Positions 24,545 through 33,062 of a stretch of DNA of 64,000 nucleotides are shown piece by piece. The notes under the pieces are model-generated. The model worked only from the letters and a program-made list of their open reading frames with translations. It made no database searches and was not told the DNA's origin. Each line of letters opens with the position of its first letter. Position 1 is the stretch's first letter. A program made the translations under genes and the position numbers. Origin of the DNA: Mycolicibacterium hippocampi (GTDB taxonomy: Bacteria; Actinomycetota; Actinomycetes; Mycobacteriales; Mycobacteriaceae); the NCBI RefSeq assembly GCF_010723735.1, contig NZ_BLLB01000002.1, forward strand, positions 62,001 to 126,000, read 5' to 3'.

Positions 24545-25582
24545 TTACTTCCTCAGCATTTCTGTGATGGCCGCGCGAATGCGCTCGGGGGTGGGCAGGA
24601 CTGCCGTTTCCAACGGACGTGCATAGGGCAGCGAAACATCTGGAACAGCGACCCGCACGGGTGGGACTCGGAACAACGATGGGCCGCGCTCAGTGACCCG
24701 GGCAATGATCTCGCCTGATAGGCCGAAGGATTCATAGTCTTCGTCGACGACGATGAGCCGACCCGTTTTCGTGACCGACTCAATGATGGTCTCGGTATCC
24801 AGGGGAACCACACTGCGGAGGTCAACAACTTCGCAGTCGATCCCTTGATCGGCGAGTTCATCGGCGACATCCAGCGCGTGATGCACCGACAGCGAGAGCG
24901 TCACAATGGAGACGTCGGCGCCGGAACGAACGACATTGGCCTTGCCCAGCTCGATCTCATAGGGCTCGCGCGGGACCGGCCCGATCGACCGACGCGACTT
25001 GGACATCCACGACAAGCCCATGATGCCCTTGTGGAACAGGTAGACCACCGGGTTGTCGTCCCTGATCGCGGCGGTCATCATGCCCTTGGCGTCTTCCGGC
25101 GAGCTGGGGACGACGACTTTCATTCCGGGCAGATGCGCGAAGGTGCCCCACAGACACTGTGAATGCTGTGCGCCGTCGGAGTAACCTCCACCCACCCCGG
25201 CCATCAGAACGACTGGCACCTTGACATTCCCACCCGACAGGAACGGGATCTTGGCCATGTGGTTGTAGATCTGGTCCATGCACACACCGAAGAAGTCGAC
25301 GAACATGAGGTCGACAATGGGACGCATCCCTTCTACCGCGGCTCCGACTGCGGCGCCGATGAAGGCGGTCTCTGAAATCGGGGTGTCAATGACGCGGTCC
25401 GCGCCGTACTTCTCGAGCAGTCCGGTGGTCTCGTCCCACACCCCGCCGAACTTTCCGATGTCCTCACCCATCACGAAAACTGCCGGATCGTCGTCCATTT
25501 CTGCTGAGATCGCTTCGACGATGGCCTTGGACACGGTCAGCTTCCGAGTGGCACGCGCTGTTGTTTCTGTACTGGTGGTCAT
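24545..25582 (-). CDS. 2-oxoacid/acetoin dehydrogenase E1 component, beta subunit
   Basis: 345 residues. It has a transketolase pyrimidine-binding domain (about 15-190, with VFVMGEDIGKFGGVW, the PISETAFIGAAVGAAVEGMRPIVDLMFVDF motif, and GGGYSDGAQHSQCLWGTFAHLPGMKVVVPS) and a C-terminal transketolase domain (about 215-335, VSIVTLSLSVHHALDVADEL, RSVVPLDTETI, VVDEDYESFGLSGEI). With the alpha subunit it forms a thiamine diphosphate heterotetramer that decarboxylates a 2-oxo acid or acetoin-like diketone and passes the acyl group to lipoamide. It closely resembles AcoB/PdhB types; the substrate is unassigned. Confidence 0.93.
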   Translation of the reverse strand: MTTSTETTARATRKLTVSKAIVEAISAEMDDDPAVFVMGEDIGKFGGVWDETTGLLEKYGADRVIDTPISETAFIGAAVGAAVEGMRPIVDLMFVDFFGVCMDQIYNHMAKIPFLSGGNVKVPVVLMAGVGGGYSDGAQHSQCLWGTFAHLPGMKVVVPSSPEDAKGMMTAAIRDDNPVVYLFHKGIMGLSWMSKSRRSIGPVPREPYEIELGKANVVRSGADVSIVTLSLSVHHALDVADELADQGIDCEVVDLRSVVPLDTETIIESVTKTGRLIVVDEDYESFGLSGEIIARVTERGPSLFRVPPVRVAVPDVSLPYARPLETAVLPTPERIRAAITEMLRK

Positions 25583-25612
25583 GATGGACTTTCTGTGGAA
25601 TTGGCCTGTGGT

Positions 25613-26587
25613 CTATACGAACTGGTAATCGCGCGCCGTCGTGGGATCGGGCTCCGGAGATTGTTTTGCATACGCGATCGCACTCTCGACCCGATCGACC
25701 GCCCAGGACCTGGTCGCTGCCACCATTTCGTCGTCGAGTACCCCCGCATCACGCAAACGCCGCTCGTAGTTCGGTACCGGATCCAGCGCAGCAAGCCCGT
25801 CGAGATCCGGCCGGTAGAGTTGCGGATCACCCTCGAAATGTCCCCACAGACGGAGTGTCTCCACTTCGATGAGGGTTGGGCCACCGCCTGTTCGTGCACG
25901 GTCGATGGCTTCGCCGGCGACCTCGTAGACTGTCTCCACGTCATTGTCTTTGACCAGAACACCCGGGATCCCGTAGGCGACCGCGCGTTCGGCGTTGGAT
26001 GCCACACACGTCGATTGAGCCTTCGCGACCGACACGCCCCAACCGTTGTCCTCCACCACAAAAATCACCGGGAGGTTCCAGAGCGCCGCGAGGTTCAGCG
26101 ACTCATGGAAGGCGCCTTGGTTTGCCGCACCTTCGCCGCACACCGCAACGGCCACTCGACCAGTTCCCTGGCGTTTGAACACCATTCCCATTCCCACCGC
26201 AGTCGGCAGGCCTTCGGCGATGATTCCGGAACACGAAAAGTGCGCATCCTGATCGAATAGGTGCATATGGCCGCCCCGGCCCCTGCCGAGACCGTCGATG
26301 CGGCCGAAGATTTCGGCGGTCATCCTCTCCAGGTCCACGTCTTTGGCCAGTGCCCAGCCGTGCGGACGGTGTGGACCGGTCACGGCGTCGTCCCGCCGTA
26401 AATGCGGGAAGAAGCCGGCAGGGACTGGTTCCTGGCCGGTCGAAAGGTGCATCTCACCCGGAATCTGCCCCTTGGCGATATCGAAGCTGGGCTTCTTATC
26501 CGCATGGTATTCGCGGAGGATGGCCTCCTCGTAGACCCGGATCACGTACATCATCCGAAAAAGCTCGATCTTCGCCGCACTGTCCAT
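25613..26587 (-). CDS. 2-oxoacid/acetoin dehydrogenase E1 component, alpha subunit
   Basis: 324 residues, the usual size for AcoA/PdhA. The ThDP/Mg motif is CGEGAANQGAFHESLNLAALWNLPVIFVVEDNGW, and the substrate-side HRPHGWALAKDVDLERM and GRGRGGHMHLFD loops are present. GAGGAG lies 8 nt before the ATG. It is first in the order alpha, beta, lipoyl domain, lipA, with gaps of 30, 7 and 6 nt, which is clearly one operon. A palindrome upstream may be the operator. No E2 or E3 lies nearby, so those would have to be supplied from elsewhere. Confidence 0.93.
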   Translation of the reverse strand: MDSAAKIELFRMMYVIRVYEEAILREYHADKKPSFDIAKGQIPGEMHLSTGQEPVPAGFFPHLRRDDAVTGPHRPHGWALAKDVDLERMTAEIFGRIDGLGRGRGGHMHLFDQDAHFSCSGIIAEGLPTAVGMGMVFKRQGTGRVAVAVCGEGAANQGAFHESLNLAALWNLPVIFVVEDNGWGVSVAKAQSTCVASNAERAVAYGIPGVLVKDNDVETVYEVAGEAIDRARTGGGPTLIEVETLRLWGHFEGDPQLYRPDLDGLAALDPVPNYERRLRDAGVLDDEMVAATRSWAVDRVESAIAYAKQSPEPDPTTARDYQFV

Positions 26588-26665
26588 TAGCCACTCTCCT
26601 CAGCGTTGTCACCTCAGTACACCCTTGTGATGTGCGGGACCCACTGCAACGACCGATATTTCAAA

Positions 26666-26693
26666 TACTCGAGTACTGCCCACGCTGTGGGCA
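26666..26693. promoter_or_regulatory. Palindrome and adjoining hairpin upstream of the E1 operon
   Basis: TACTCGAGTA (26666-26675) is a perfect 10-bp palindrome, and TGCCCAC-GCT-GTGGGCA (26677-26693) is a 7-bp stem directly after it. Both lie in the 168-bp gap between the ferredoxin stop and the E1 alpha start. The palindrome may be an operator; the hairpin may end the ferredoxin transcript. Confidence 0.4.
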
Positions 26694-26755
26694 CGCACTA
26701 TCCGACTGCGGCTGTCACGAAGGTGACGTCACCAGCTGAGTCAGCCACTCAGGTA

Positions 26756-27103
26756 TCAGTCCGGCGCTTCGCTGACATCGCTCGTTCTCGGTTTCACGCC
26801 GGGTTTTCGCACCCTGACGTCACCCTGCACACGGGCCTGGCAGGCCAGCCGGACTACGCGTGTTCGGCGCACCAGCGCGGGGACGAGGTCCAGGGTGTCC
26901 CGTTCAGGCGGGTCGGTTTCCGAGAGCCGTTCGCCACCGGAAAGCACATCGACCCAACAGATGGAGCACGTGCCGTCACCACCGCACAGCGACGGCCACC
27001 GGTAGCCGGCACGCAGGGCAGCCCCCATGATCGTTTCACCGTCATGGGCCTCAAGCTCGATACCGCTCGGTTCGACGATGATCGAATGCTTGTCGGCGAG
27101 CAT
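26756..27103 (-). CDS. 2Fe-2S ferredoxin
   Basis: 115 residues. The plant-type [2Fe-2S] ligands are C40, C46, C49 (C-x5-C-x2-C in LCGGDGTCSICWVDV) and C88. The C-terminus extends about 20 basic residues beyond the usual fold. Its ATG is 3 nt after the Rieske oxygenase stop and it is certainly the electron donor partner of that enzyme. No ferredoxin reductase is encoded beside it. Confidence 0.92.
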   Translation of the reverse strand: MLADKHSIIVEPSGIELEAHDGETIMGAALRAGYRWPSLCGGDGTCSICWVDVLSGGERLSETDPPERDTLDLVPALVRRTRVVRLACQARVQGDVRVRKPGVKPRTSDVSEAPD

Positions 27104-27106
27104 CTC

Positions 27107-28432
27107 CTACTTCGAAAGATACTCGGCCAACGCGCGGTGCAGATTGGCGACGTTCCCGTCAGGACGTCCCCACACGGGGCCGCGGTAACCGATCGAGTGC
27201 ACGCCGCGCTGCCATATCGGCAAGTTGGTGAAGTCTTGCATCATGACCGTGCCCCACAATTTGGTATCGCGCCAGTCCTGGTAGTACTCGCTTTCCAGCG
27301 GCGGCCTCTCCGCGCCCTCCGGTACCAACTTGAGGTAGTAGACATCCAAAAGAGACTGCTCGTGGTTGAGCCCGTTGGGCCGAAATCTCAGGATCAGTGC
27401 GTTGCCGGCGTTACAGGGAATAGAAAAGTTCGGGAAGACATTCCACAGTTCGCCGGCCAGTAGGTCGGAGTCCTCGTAGTGGCTGAGGTCCACCCCCTCG
27501 GCCGCCGATTGCTGGCGTCGGATGCCGGCAAAAAAAGAGCCCAGCGACACGTCGTCGGGCAACGCCTTGACGGTCTCCATCAGCGAGCTCGCCATTTCGA
27601 CGTCTTGTTCGTTGTAGTAATCAAATTCCCCCAGGTCCGCGAGCAACGCCATCAGCACGTCAGTGCGGTCGCTGCCGTCGTCTTCGAGGCGGGTGCTCGG
27701 TTTGCCCATGTTTCCCGGCCGGATGCGGTGCATCCCGTGGTCACCGTGCTGCGAATAGATCATGCCCGTGTCGTCGAGATATCTCAGGGCCTGCGGGTGG
27801 GTACCCACCGCGTGGTAAGTCTCGACGAACGCCTCATGGCACAGCTTCCAGTTTGCGTCGATCACCGTGGTACGTATCCGGGTACACGTCATCTTGTCGA
27901 TTCCGTAGTGTTCGACATTGCTTCGCACCGGCCCGAGGAATTCTTCGAGCGAGGGGGCCTCGAGGTCCATGTTGATGAATACGAACCCTGCCCACACCGC
28001 AGCCTGGCACTCAGGGAGTCGCAGCGCTTCTGGTGAGATGGCGTCGGGGTCGAAATCTTGCGGATCGATGACCTCATTCAATGACCCGTCGAGATTCCAG
28101 CACCAGGCGTGGGAACGACAGCGCAACTCTGCACAAGATCCCCGGCCTTCCTTCAGCCGCATACCCCGGTGCTGGCACGCGTTGTGAAAGGCCTTGATCT
28201 CACCATCTTCGCTGCGCACCAGAAGAATTGACTGGTCGGCAATCGTGTACTCACAGTAGTCGCCGGGATTCTGAACCTCCTCGACCCGGCAGGCGACCTG
28301 CCAGACATGCGGCCAGAGTTTCTCGTTCTCCATCCGGGCGAACTCCGGCGAGATGTAACGGTCTCGTATCCCGAACTCCGGGCCGGAGCTACGGTAGCCG
28401 GTACTGGTCCTGGACTCTGCAGTCGAAGTCAT
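27107..28432 (-). CDS. Rieske non-heme iron oxygenase, alpha subunit
   Basis: 441 residues from ATG 28432 (AGAAGG 9 nt upstream; a GTG at 28441 is possible). The Rieske 2Fe-2S ligands are C86, H88, C105 and H108 (CQH...CRSH). The mononuclear iron site lies in NWKLCHEAFVETYHAVGTHPQ, with two His spaced H-x4-H. It hydroxylates or demethylates an aromatic or alicyclic ring. No beta subunit gene is adjacent, so it is probably a homotrimer. It is coupled to a ferredoxin and clustered with acyl-CoA ligases and amidohydrolases, which points to ring catabolism. Confidence 0.93.
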   Translation of the reverse strand: MTSTAESRTSTGYRSSGPEFGIRDRYISPEFARMENEKLWPHVWQVACRVEEVQNPGDYCEYTIADQSILLVRSEDGEIKAFHNACQHRGMRLKEGRGSCAELRCRSHAWCWNLDGSLNEVIDPQDFDPDAISPEALRLPECQAAVWAGFVFINMDLEAPSLEEFLGPVRSNVEHYGIDKMTCTRIRTTVIDANWKLCHEAFVETYHAVGTHPQALRYLDDTGMIYSQHGDHGMHRIRPGNMGKPSTRLEDDGSDRTDVLMALLADLGEFDYYNEQDVEMASSLMETVKALPDDVSLGSFFAGIRRQQSAAEGVDLSHYEDSDLLAGELWNVFPNFSIPCNAGNALILRFRPNGLNHEQSLLDVYYLKLVPEGAERPPLESEYYQDWRDTKLWGTVMMQDFTNLPIWQRGVHSIGYRGPVWGRPDGNVANLHRALAEYLSK

Positions 28433-28762
28433 CGAAACCACCCTTCTGGATCGATCGCCGGTTCCCGTGTCTCACCGAGGCACTTCGATCAGCAATCCTT
28501 TTGGCTAACTTGTTCAGTCGGATCGGCGGCCATCTCACCACGCCCAGTTCTCAGATGGCTGCCAACGTACGGTCAATCGTGGGAATAACGGCCCTGCATT
28601 GGATCAGTCAACTTCGGTTCCTTTTCGTAACAGAGGCGCCACCGTCCGGTCGCCGTCGGGACAACGCACACGAGCCAGCTTCGACTGCACGGTCCATAGA
28701 TGTAGATCGACAGTCCACTCCGGACGCGCCGTCGTACGTCCCCGTCCGCGACGCGCAGGCTC
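28433..28762. other. 330-bp promoter region upstream of the Rieske operon
   Basis: No supported gene. CTCAGATGG at 28550-28558, 118 nt upstream of the Rieske ATG, is close to the TTCAGATRG motif found before other genes of the cluster. Nothing else stands out. Confidence 0.4.
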
Positions 28763-29980
28763 TCAGGAGACGCCCAAGAGCTCAGCTGCCGTGCCACCGT
28801 AGAACTTCGCTTTCTGTTCTGGCGTGATGTCGTCGAGTACTGCCCCGAACGTCGTCAGCGGGTGGGCGAAGCCCTCGCTGTGCGGCCAGTCGCTGCCGAA
28901 CATGACGTTGTTCTCGAGCCCCGTCTCGGTGATGTAACTGGCGATGGGCTCCATCGGGTTGACGGTGCTGCGGAAGTGGTCGAGCAGGTACTCGCTGGGC
29001 TGTCGTTTGAGGTCGACGGTATGGCGCCGGGCCACCGCCTCGTAGCGATACGAGATGTCCAGGCCGGGACCGTTGATGACGTTGCCGGTACTGCCCGGGA
29101 TACCTTCGGCGCTCATCCCGATCAGCCCGTTGATCCAGCCTGCGGTGAGTTCAACTGTCGCGAACCTCAGATCCGGGAACCTGTCGAACACACCGTTGAG
29201 AATGAGATCTGCGGCAGCGACCTGGACCCCGAGATGCGAGAAGGTCATATCAAGGGCTGTAAACAACGGATCACCGGCGTCCACGAACCAGCCTTCGTCG
29301 AGGCAGCTCGCACGCACATCGGCATCCTGAATATGGAAAATCGGTACGATTCCGTTGTCTACGAAAGCCTTCCATGCCCGGTCATGGTCAGGGTGAGACA
29401 TCCGCCGGCCGTCGACCAGACCGTACGAGACCAACGCCGCCTTGATTCCGTTGCTGCCAAGGTACGCGAGTTCCTGCTCGAGCCAGCCAAGATCGCCGCC
29501 CCTGAGGGTGACGTGCCCCGTCGGCTCCAGACGCCCGGCGCCCTCCTGCCGTACGGCTACCGCCCAGCGGTTCCAGGCAGTGAAGTTCGCACGGATGATG
29601 TCCAGCCGGTTGTACACGTAACGTCCCCATACGGCGCCGAAGTGCGGATACAGAATCGTCTTGTCGACACCGAGCTCGTCGAGCTGCTCCACCCGCGCCT
29701 TCGGGTTGGTGCAGGAGGCGGGCGTGTCTGCCACGTAGTCGATCTCGGCGGGTTTGCGGTCTTTCCAGTTCTGCCACGGTCCGAAGAATGAGACAAAGCC
29801 ATCTTCCGGAACTGTCTTACCGTAGATCCACATCAGCTGGTTGGTCGTCCTCGAGTACAGCCACGGATAACCCAGCTCATCGCGCGTGAGCTCCAGCGCG
29901 AGATGCCGTTTGTCGGGATCACAATGATCCATCCACATCTCCGGGTACTCGAACAGATGCTGATCGAAGTCAAAGATCAC
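28763..29980 (-). CDS. Amidohydrolase (amidohydrolase_2 family) protein, first of two in the cluster
   Basis: 405 residues from GTG 29980, preceded by GGAGG with 5-6 nt spacing. It begins with the metal-binding-type strand VIFDFDQHLFE (D-x-H in place of the usual D-x-H-x-H) and ends with NVMFGSDWPHSEG, the conserved aspartate strand of this TIM-barrel family. Family members include ring-acid decarboxylases and hydrolases of dicarbonyl or lactone intermediates. Placed between the Rieske oxygenase and acyl-CoA dehydrogenase genes, it probably acts on a ring-derived acid. CTGAAATTCAG, a palindrome at 30069-30079, lies upstream. Confidence 0.85.
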   Translation of the reverse strand: MIFDFDQHLFEYPEMWMDHCDPDKRHLALELTRDELGYPWLYSRTTNQLMWIYGKTVPEDGFVSFFGPWQNWKDRKPAEIDYVADTPASCTNPKARVEQLDELGVDKTILYPHFGAVWGRYVYNRLDIIRANFTAWNRWAVAVRQEGAGRLEPTGHVTLRGGDLGWLEQELAYLGSNGIKAALVSYGLVDGRRMSHPDHDRAWKAFVDNGIVPIFHIQDADVRASCLDEGWFVDAGDPLFTALDMTFSHLGVQVAAADLILNGVFDRFPDLRFATVELTAGWINGLIGMSAEGIPGSTGNVINGPGLDISYRYEAVARRHTVDLKRQPSEYLLDHFRSTVNPMEPIASYITETGLENNVMFGSDWPHSEGFAHPLTTFGAVLDDITPEQKAKFYGGTAAELLGVS

Positions 29981-30109
29981 GGTGGCCCTCCATTTGTATG
30001 TGCCGCACTGTGTATGGGGCTGATGTGTTGATCCCAAGGTAGTTCGACCTTTTCAGGTGCAACACGGCCTGAAATTCAGATGGCGCGAATCTCCACCGCG
30101 GGGGACGAT

Positions 30110-31252
30110 TCAGAATCCCATGCTGCGCCCGATGAGGTCCTTCATGATCTCGGTGGTGCCCCCGTATATCGTCTGAACACGGGTATCTACGAAGTCCTTG
30201 GCGACCTTGTATTCGTTCATGTATCCGTATCCGCCATGAAGCTGCAGGCAGGCATCGACCACGCGGTTCGCCAGCTCCGTGCACCACCACTTGGCTTTGG
30301 CTGCATCGACTGCTGTGCACTCGTTGTCCAGTACACCGCGCAGGCAACGGTCGACGTACTGTTCTGCGATATCGAGCTCGGTGTCCAGCTCCGCGAGGAC
30401 AAACCTGTTGTGCTGGAAACTGCCGATGCTCTGCCCGAATGCGGTGCGATCCTTCACATACTGGAGTGTTTGGCGGAAGGTCTCTCGTGCCCCCGCGATC
30501 GCGGCGATCGCGATCGACAGCCGTTCGGACGGCAGGTTCGCCATGAGGTGATAGAAGCCGCGGTTCTGTTCGCCGAGGAGATTGTTGCCGGGGACGTGAA
30601 CGTCGGTGAAGTTCAGCTCCGCAGTGTCCTGCGCGGGCTGGCCTACCTTGTCGAGCTTGCGGCCCCGCTCGAAGCCCTCCATCCCACGCTCCACCACCAG
30701 CAATGACAGGCCTTTGTGGCCGGCAGAAGGGTCGGTACGGGCAACGACGATGATGAGGTCGCTGTTGATACCGGCCGAGATGAATGTCTTCGATCCATTG
30801 AGGATCCAGTCGTCACCTGAGCGCACGGCGGTGGTGCGAATGCCCGCCAGGTCACTGCCGGCGCCCGGCTCACTCATTGCGATAGCACCGATCAGTTCAC
30901 CGGAGACGAAACCGGGCAGCCAGCGTTGCTTCTGTTCGGCGGTAGCCAGATCCTTGAAGTACGGTCCGACTATGTCGTTGTGGACACTCAACGCGGGCGT
31001 GAGGAAGCCGAACTTGGCAAGTTCCTCGACCACGACAGCATTGAACCGGAAGTCATCGGATCCGCCTCCCCCGTACTCCTCGGGCATGTTGAATCCGATC
31101 AGGCCGTAGTTCGCGGCGGCGACGTAAGCAGCCCGGTCGACGATCTTGTTTCGCTCCCACTTCTCGGCATTCGGAGCGACCTCCCGCACGATGAACTGAG
31201 CGGCGGTTTGCCGCAACTGCTCATGCTCGAAGTCGAAGATCAACCGCTTCAT
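30110..31252 (-). CDS. Acyl-CoA dehydrogenase
   Basis: 380 residues from ATG 31252 (MKRLIFDFEHEQLRQTAAQF); the open frame continues upstream without homology. Family signatures are AIAMSEPGAGSDLAGIRTTAVR (FAD/substrate loop), the QNRFVLAELDTELDIAEQYVD-type middle region, and the C-terminal LQLHGGYGYMNEYKVAKDFVDTRVQTIYGGTTEIMKDLIGRSMG. It oxidises acyl-CoA to enoyl-CoA with FAD. It is the third enzyme type in the catabolic set. Confidence 0.93.
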   Translation of the reverse strand: MKRLIFDFEHEQLRQTAAQFIVREVAPNAEKWERNKIVDRAAYVAAANYGLIGFNMPEEYGGGGSDDFRFNAVVVEELAKFGFLTPALSVHNDIVGPYFKDLATAEQKQRWLPGFVSGELIGAIAMSEPGAGSDLAGIRTTAVRSGDDWILNGSKTFISAGINSDLIIVVARTDPSAGHKGLSLLVVERGMEGFERGRKLDKVGQPAQDTAELNFTDVHVPGNNLLGEQNRGFYHLMANLPSERLSIAIAAIAGARETFRQTLQYVKDRTAFGQSIGSFQHNRFVLAELDTELDIAEQYVDRCLRGVLDNECTAVDAAKAKWWCTELANRVVDACLQLHGGYGYMNEYKVAKDFVDTRVQTIYGGTTEIMKDLIGRSMGF

Positions 31253-31370
31253 CGTTCTAGCTCTCTCTCCGGTACGCCACGGAGACGACGGACTCTCCAT
31301 GAGCTGTTCAACATCTGGTTGCGGGCCGAGACGACATACCGGTGATGAGCGGCGTCTGCCGGGCTCGACA

Positions 31371-33020
31371 TCACTGCATGCCCGACGAACCGCCATCAGC
31401 GAGTCGGTAGTTCTCGAACTGGGCCCGAAGAGTCTTCTTGCTGAACTTTCCGACACTTGTCTTGGGTACGGCGTCGATGAATTCAACGGCCTCGGGCAAC
31501 CACCACTTGGCCACCCGCGGTTCCAGATGCTCGATGACTTCTTCTGCCGTCAACGATTCGCCTGCTTTCACCACGACGCACGCCAGGGGGCGTTCGACCC
31601 AGCGCTCATGAGGGATGGCAATGACCGCGGCTTCAGAAACTTTGGGGTGCGCCATGATCTCGTTCTCGAGTTGTACTGAGCTGATCCACTCACCGCCGGA
31701 CTTCACAAGATCTTTCGTCCGGTCGACCAGCAGCAGGGACCCGTACTCGTCGCACACCGCGACATCTCCAGTACGAAGCCAGCCGTCGTCGGTGAAGGAC
31801 GACTCATGGTCGGTCGACTCGTAGTACGCGCTCGCGATCCACGGTCCTGCAGCCTGTACTTCGCCGGTGCTGCTGTTGTCCCACGGAACCTCCGCGCCGG
31901 TTGCAGGATCGCAGACCCGCAGTTGGACGAGAGGTACCGGCGGCCCCTGACGCGCCTGGACGCGCAGCAACTCATCCTCAACCAGGTCTTCATGGTGGGT
32001 TCGCCGTGTACACAGCGTGGCCACCGGGCTGGTTTCGGTCATCCCCCAGATCTGGGTGATCGGCACCCCGATCCCACGGAGATACCGCTGTGACAGCGCC
32101 GTCGGAACGGCGGAACCGCCGCTGAGAACGATACGCAGAGCAGACAGATCGTAGTCACCCAGCAGTGGTGCGACGCCCATCCATATCGTCGGCACGCCGG
32201 CGGTTACGGTGACTTTGTGGTCGGCCAGCAGTGTCACGAGCGCTTTGGGCGTCATATTCGGCCCGGGCAGTACGACGCTGGACCCGGTGAGCAGCGCCGC
32301 GTAGGGCAGGCCCCACGAATTCACGTGGAACATCGGAACGATTGGCATCACTACATCGCGTTCGGACAGCCCAAGCACATCAGCGGCGAGAGTGGCCAGT
32401 GCCTGCAGCACGGTGGACCGGTGCGAGTAGACGACCCCCTTCGGATTACCTGTCGTCCCGGAGGTGTAGCACATTGCTGCTGCGGTGTTTTCGTCGCGGA
32501 CGTCGAAATCGCCTTCATAGGGTTCGTTGTCCGACAGCAGCTGTTCGTATAGTAGTACCCGGGAATCCTCGGGGACACTGTCAGCGGACCCGTCGTCGAT
32601 GACCACGAAGTACTTCACCGTGGACAGCTTCTCTGCCAGCGGCCATAACACCGCGAGCAGAGAACGATCGACGAACATGATCTCGTCTCGGGCATGGTTC
32701 ACGACGAACATGATCTGTTCGGTGAACAGGCGGATGTTTACCGTGTGCAGAACCCGGCCGGTGCACGGGGCCGCGAAGTACAGGGCCAGATGCTGTTCAG
32801 TGTTCCAGCAGAAGGTTCCCACCCGTGCGTCATCACCGACACCCAGCGTGTCGAAGGCGGTCGCGAGCCGCCGGACCTGTTCACACACATCGGAGATGGT
32901 GGATGTCGACACCGTGTCTCCGGCCGTGGCCGTGATGACGGGTTTGTGCCCGAAGTATCGCTCGGCCCGATGAAATATGTTTGGTAACACCAGCGAACGA
33001 TTCTGCATCAGTCCAAGCAC
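31371..33020 (-). CDS. Acyl-CoA ligase (FadD-type AMP-binding enzyme)
   Basis: 549 residues from GTG 33020, with GGAAGGA 6 nt upstream; this start gives the family's N-terminal x-G-x-M-Q pattern. AMP-binding motifs are MCYTSGTTGNPKGVVYSH (P-loop), IWGMTETSP, GWLRTGDVAVCDEYGSL, DRTKDLVKSGGEWIS, and PKTSVGKFSKKTLR with the adenylation Lys. It activates a carboxylic acid as the acyl-AMP and transfers it to CoA. It belongs to the medium-chain FadD-like group. Confidence 0.92.
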   Translation of the reverse strand: MLGLMQNRSLVLPNIFHRAERYFGHKPVITATAGDTVSTSTISDVCEQVRRLATAFDTLGVGDDARVGTFCWNTEQHLALYFAAPCTGRVLHTVNIRLFTEQIMFVVNHARDEIMFVDRSLLAVLWPLAEKLSTVKYFVVIDDGSADSVPEDSRVLLYEQLLSDNEPYEGDFDVRDENTAAAMCYTSGTTGNPKGVVYSHRSTVLQALATLAADVLGLSERDVVMPIVPMFHVNSWGLPYAALLTGSSVVLPGPNMTPKALVTLLADHKVTVTAGVPTIWMGVAPLLGDYDLSALRIVLSGGSAVPTALSQRYLRGIGVPITQIWGMTETSPVATLCTRRTHHEDLVEDELLRVQARQGPPVPLVQLRVCDPATGAEVPWDNSSTGEVQAAGPWIASAYYESTDHESSFTDDGWLRTGDVAVCDEYGSLLLVDRTKDLVKSGGEWISSVQLENEIMAHPKVSEAAVIAIPHERWVERPLACVVVKAGESLTAEEVIEHLEPRVAKWWLPEAVEFIDAVPKTSVGKFSKKTLRAQFENYRLADGGSSGMQ

Positions 33021-33062
33021 GGCGTGTCCTTCCACTCTCCGACGGGACGGGACCTTCGGGTA

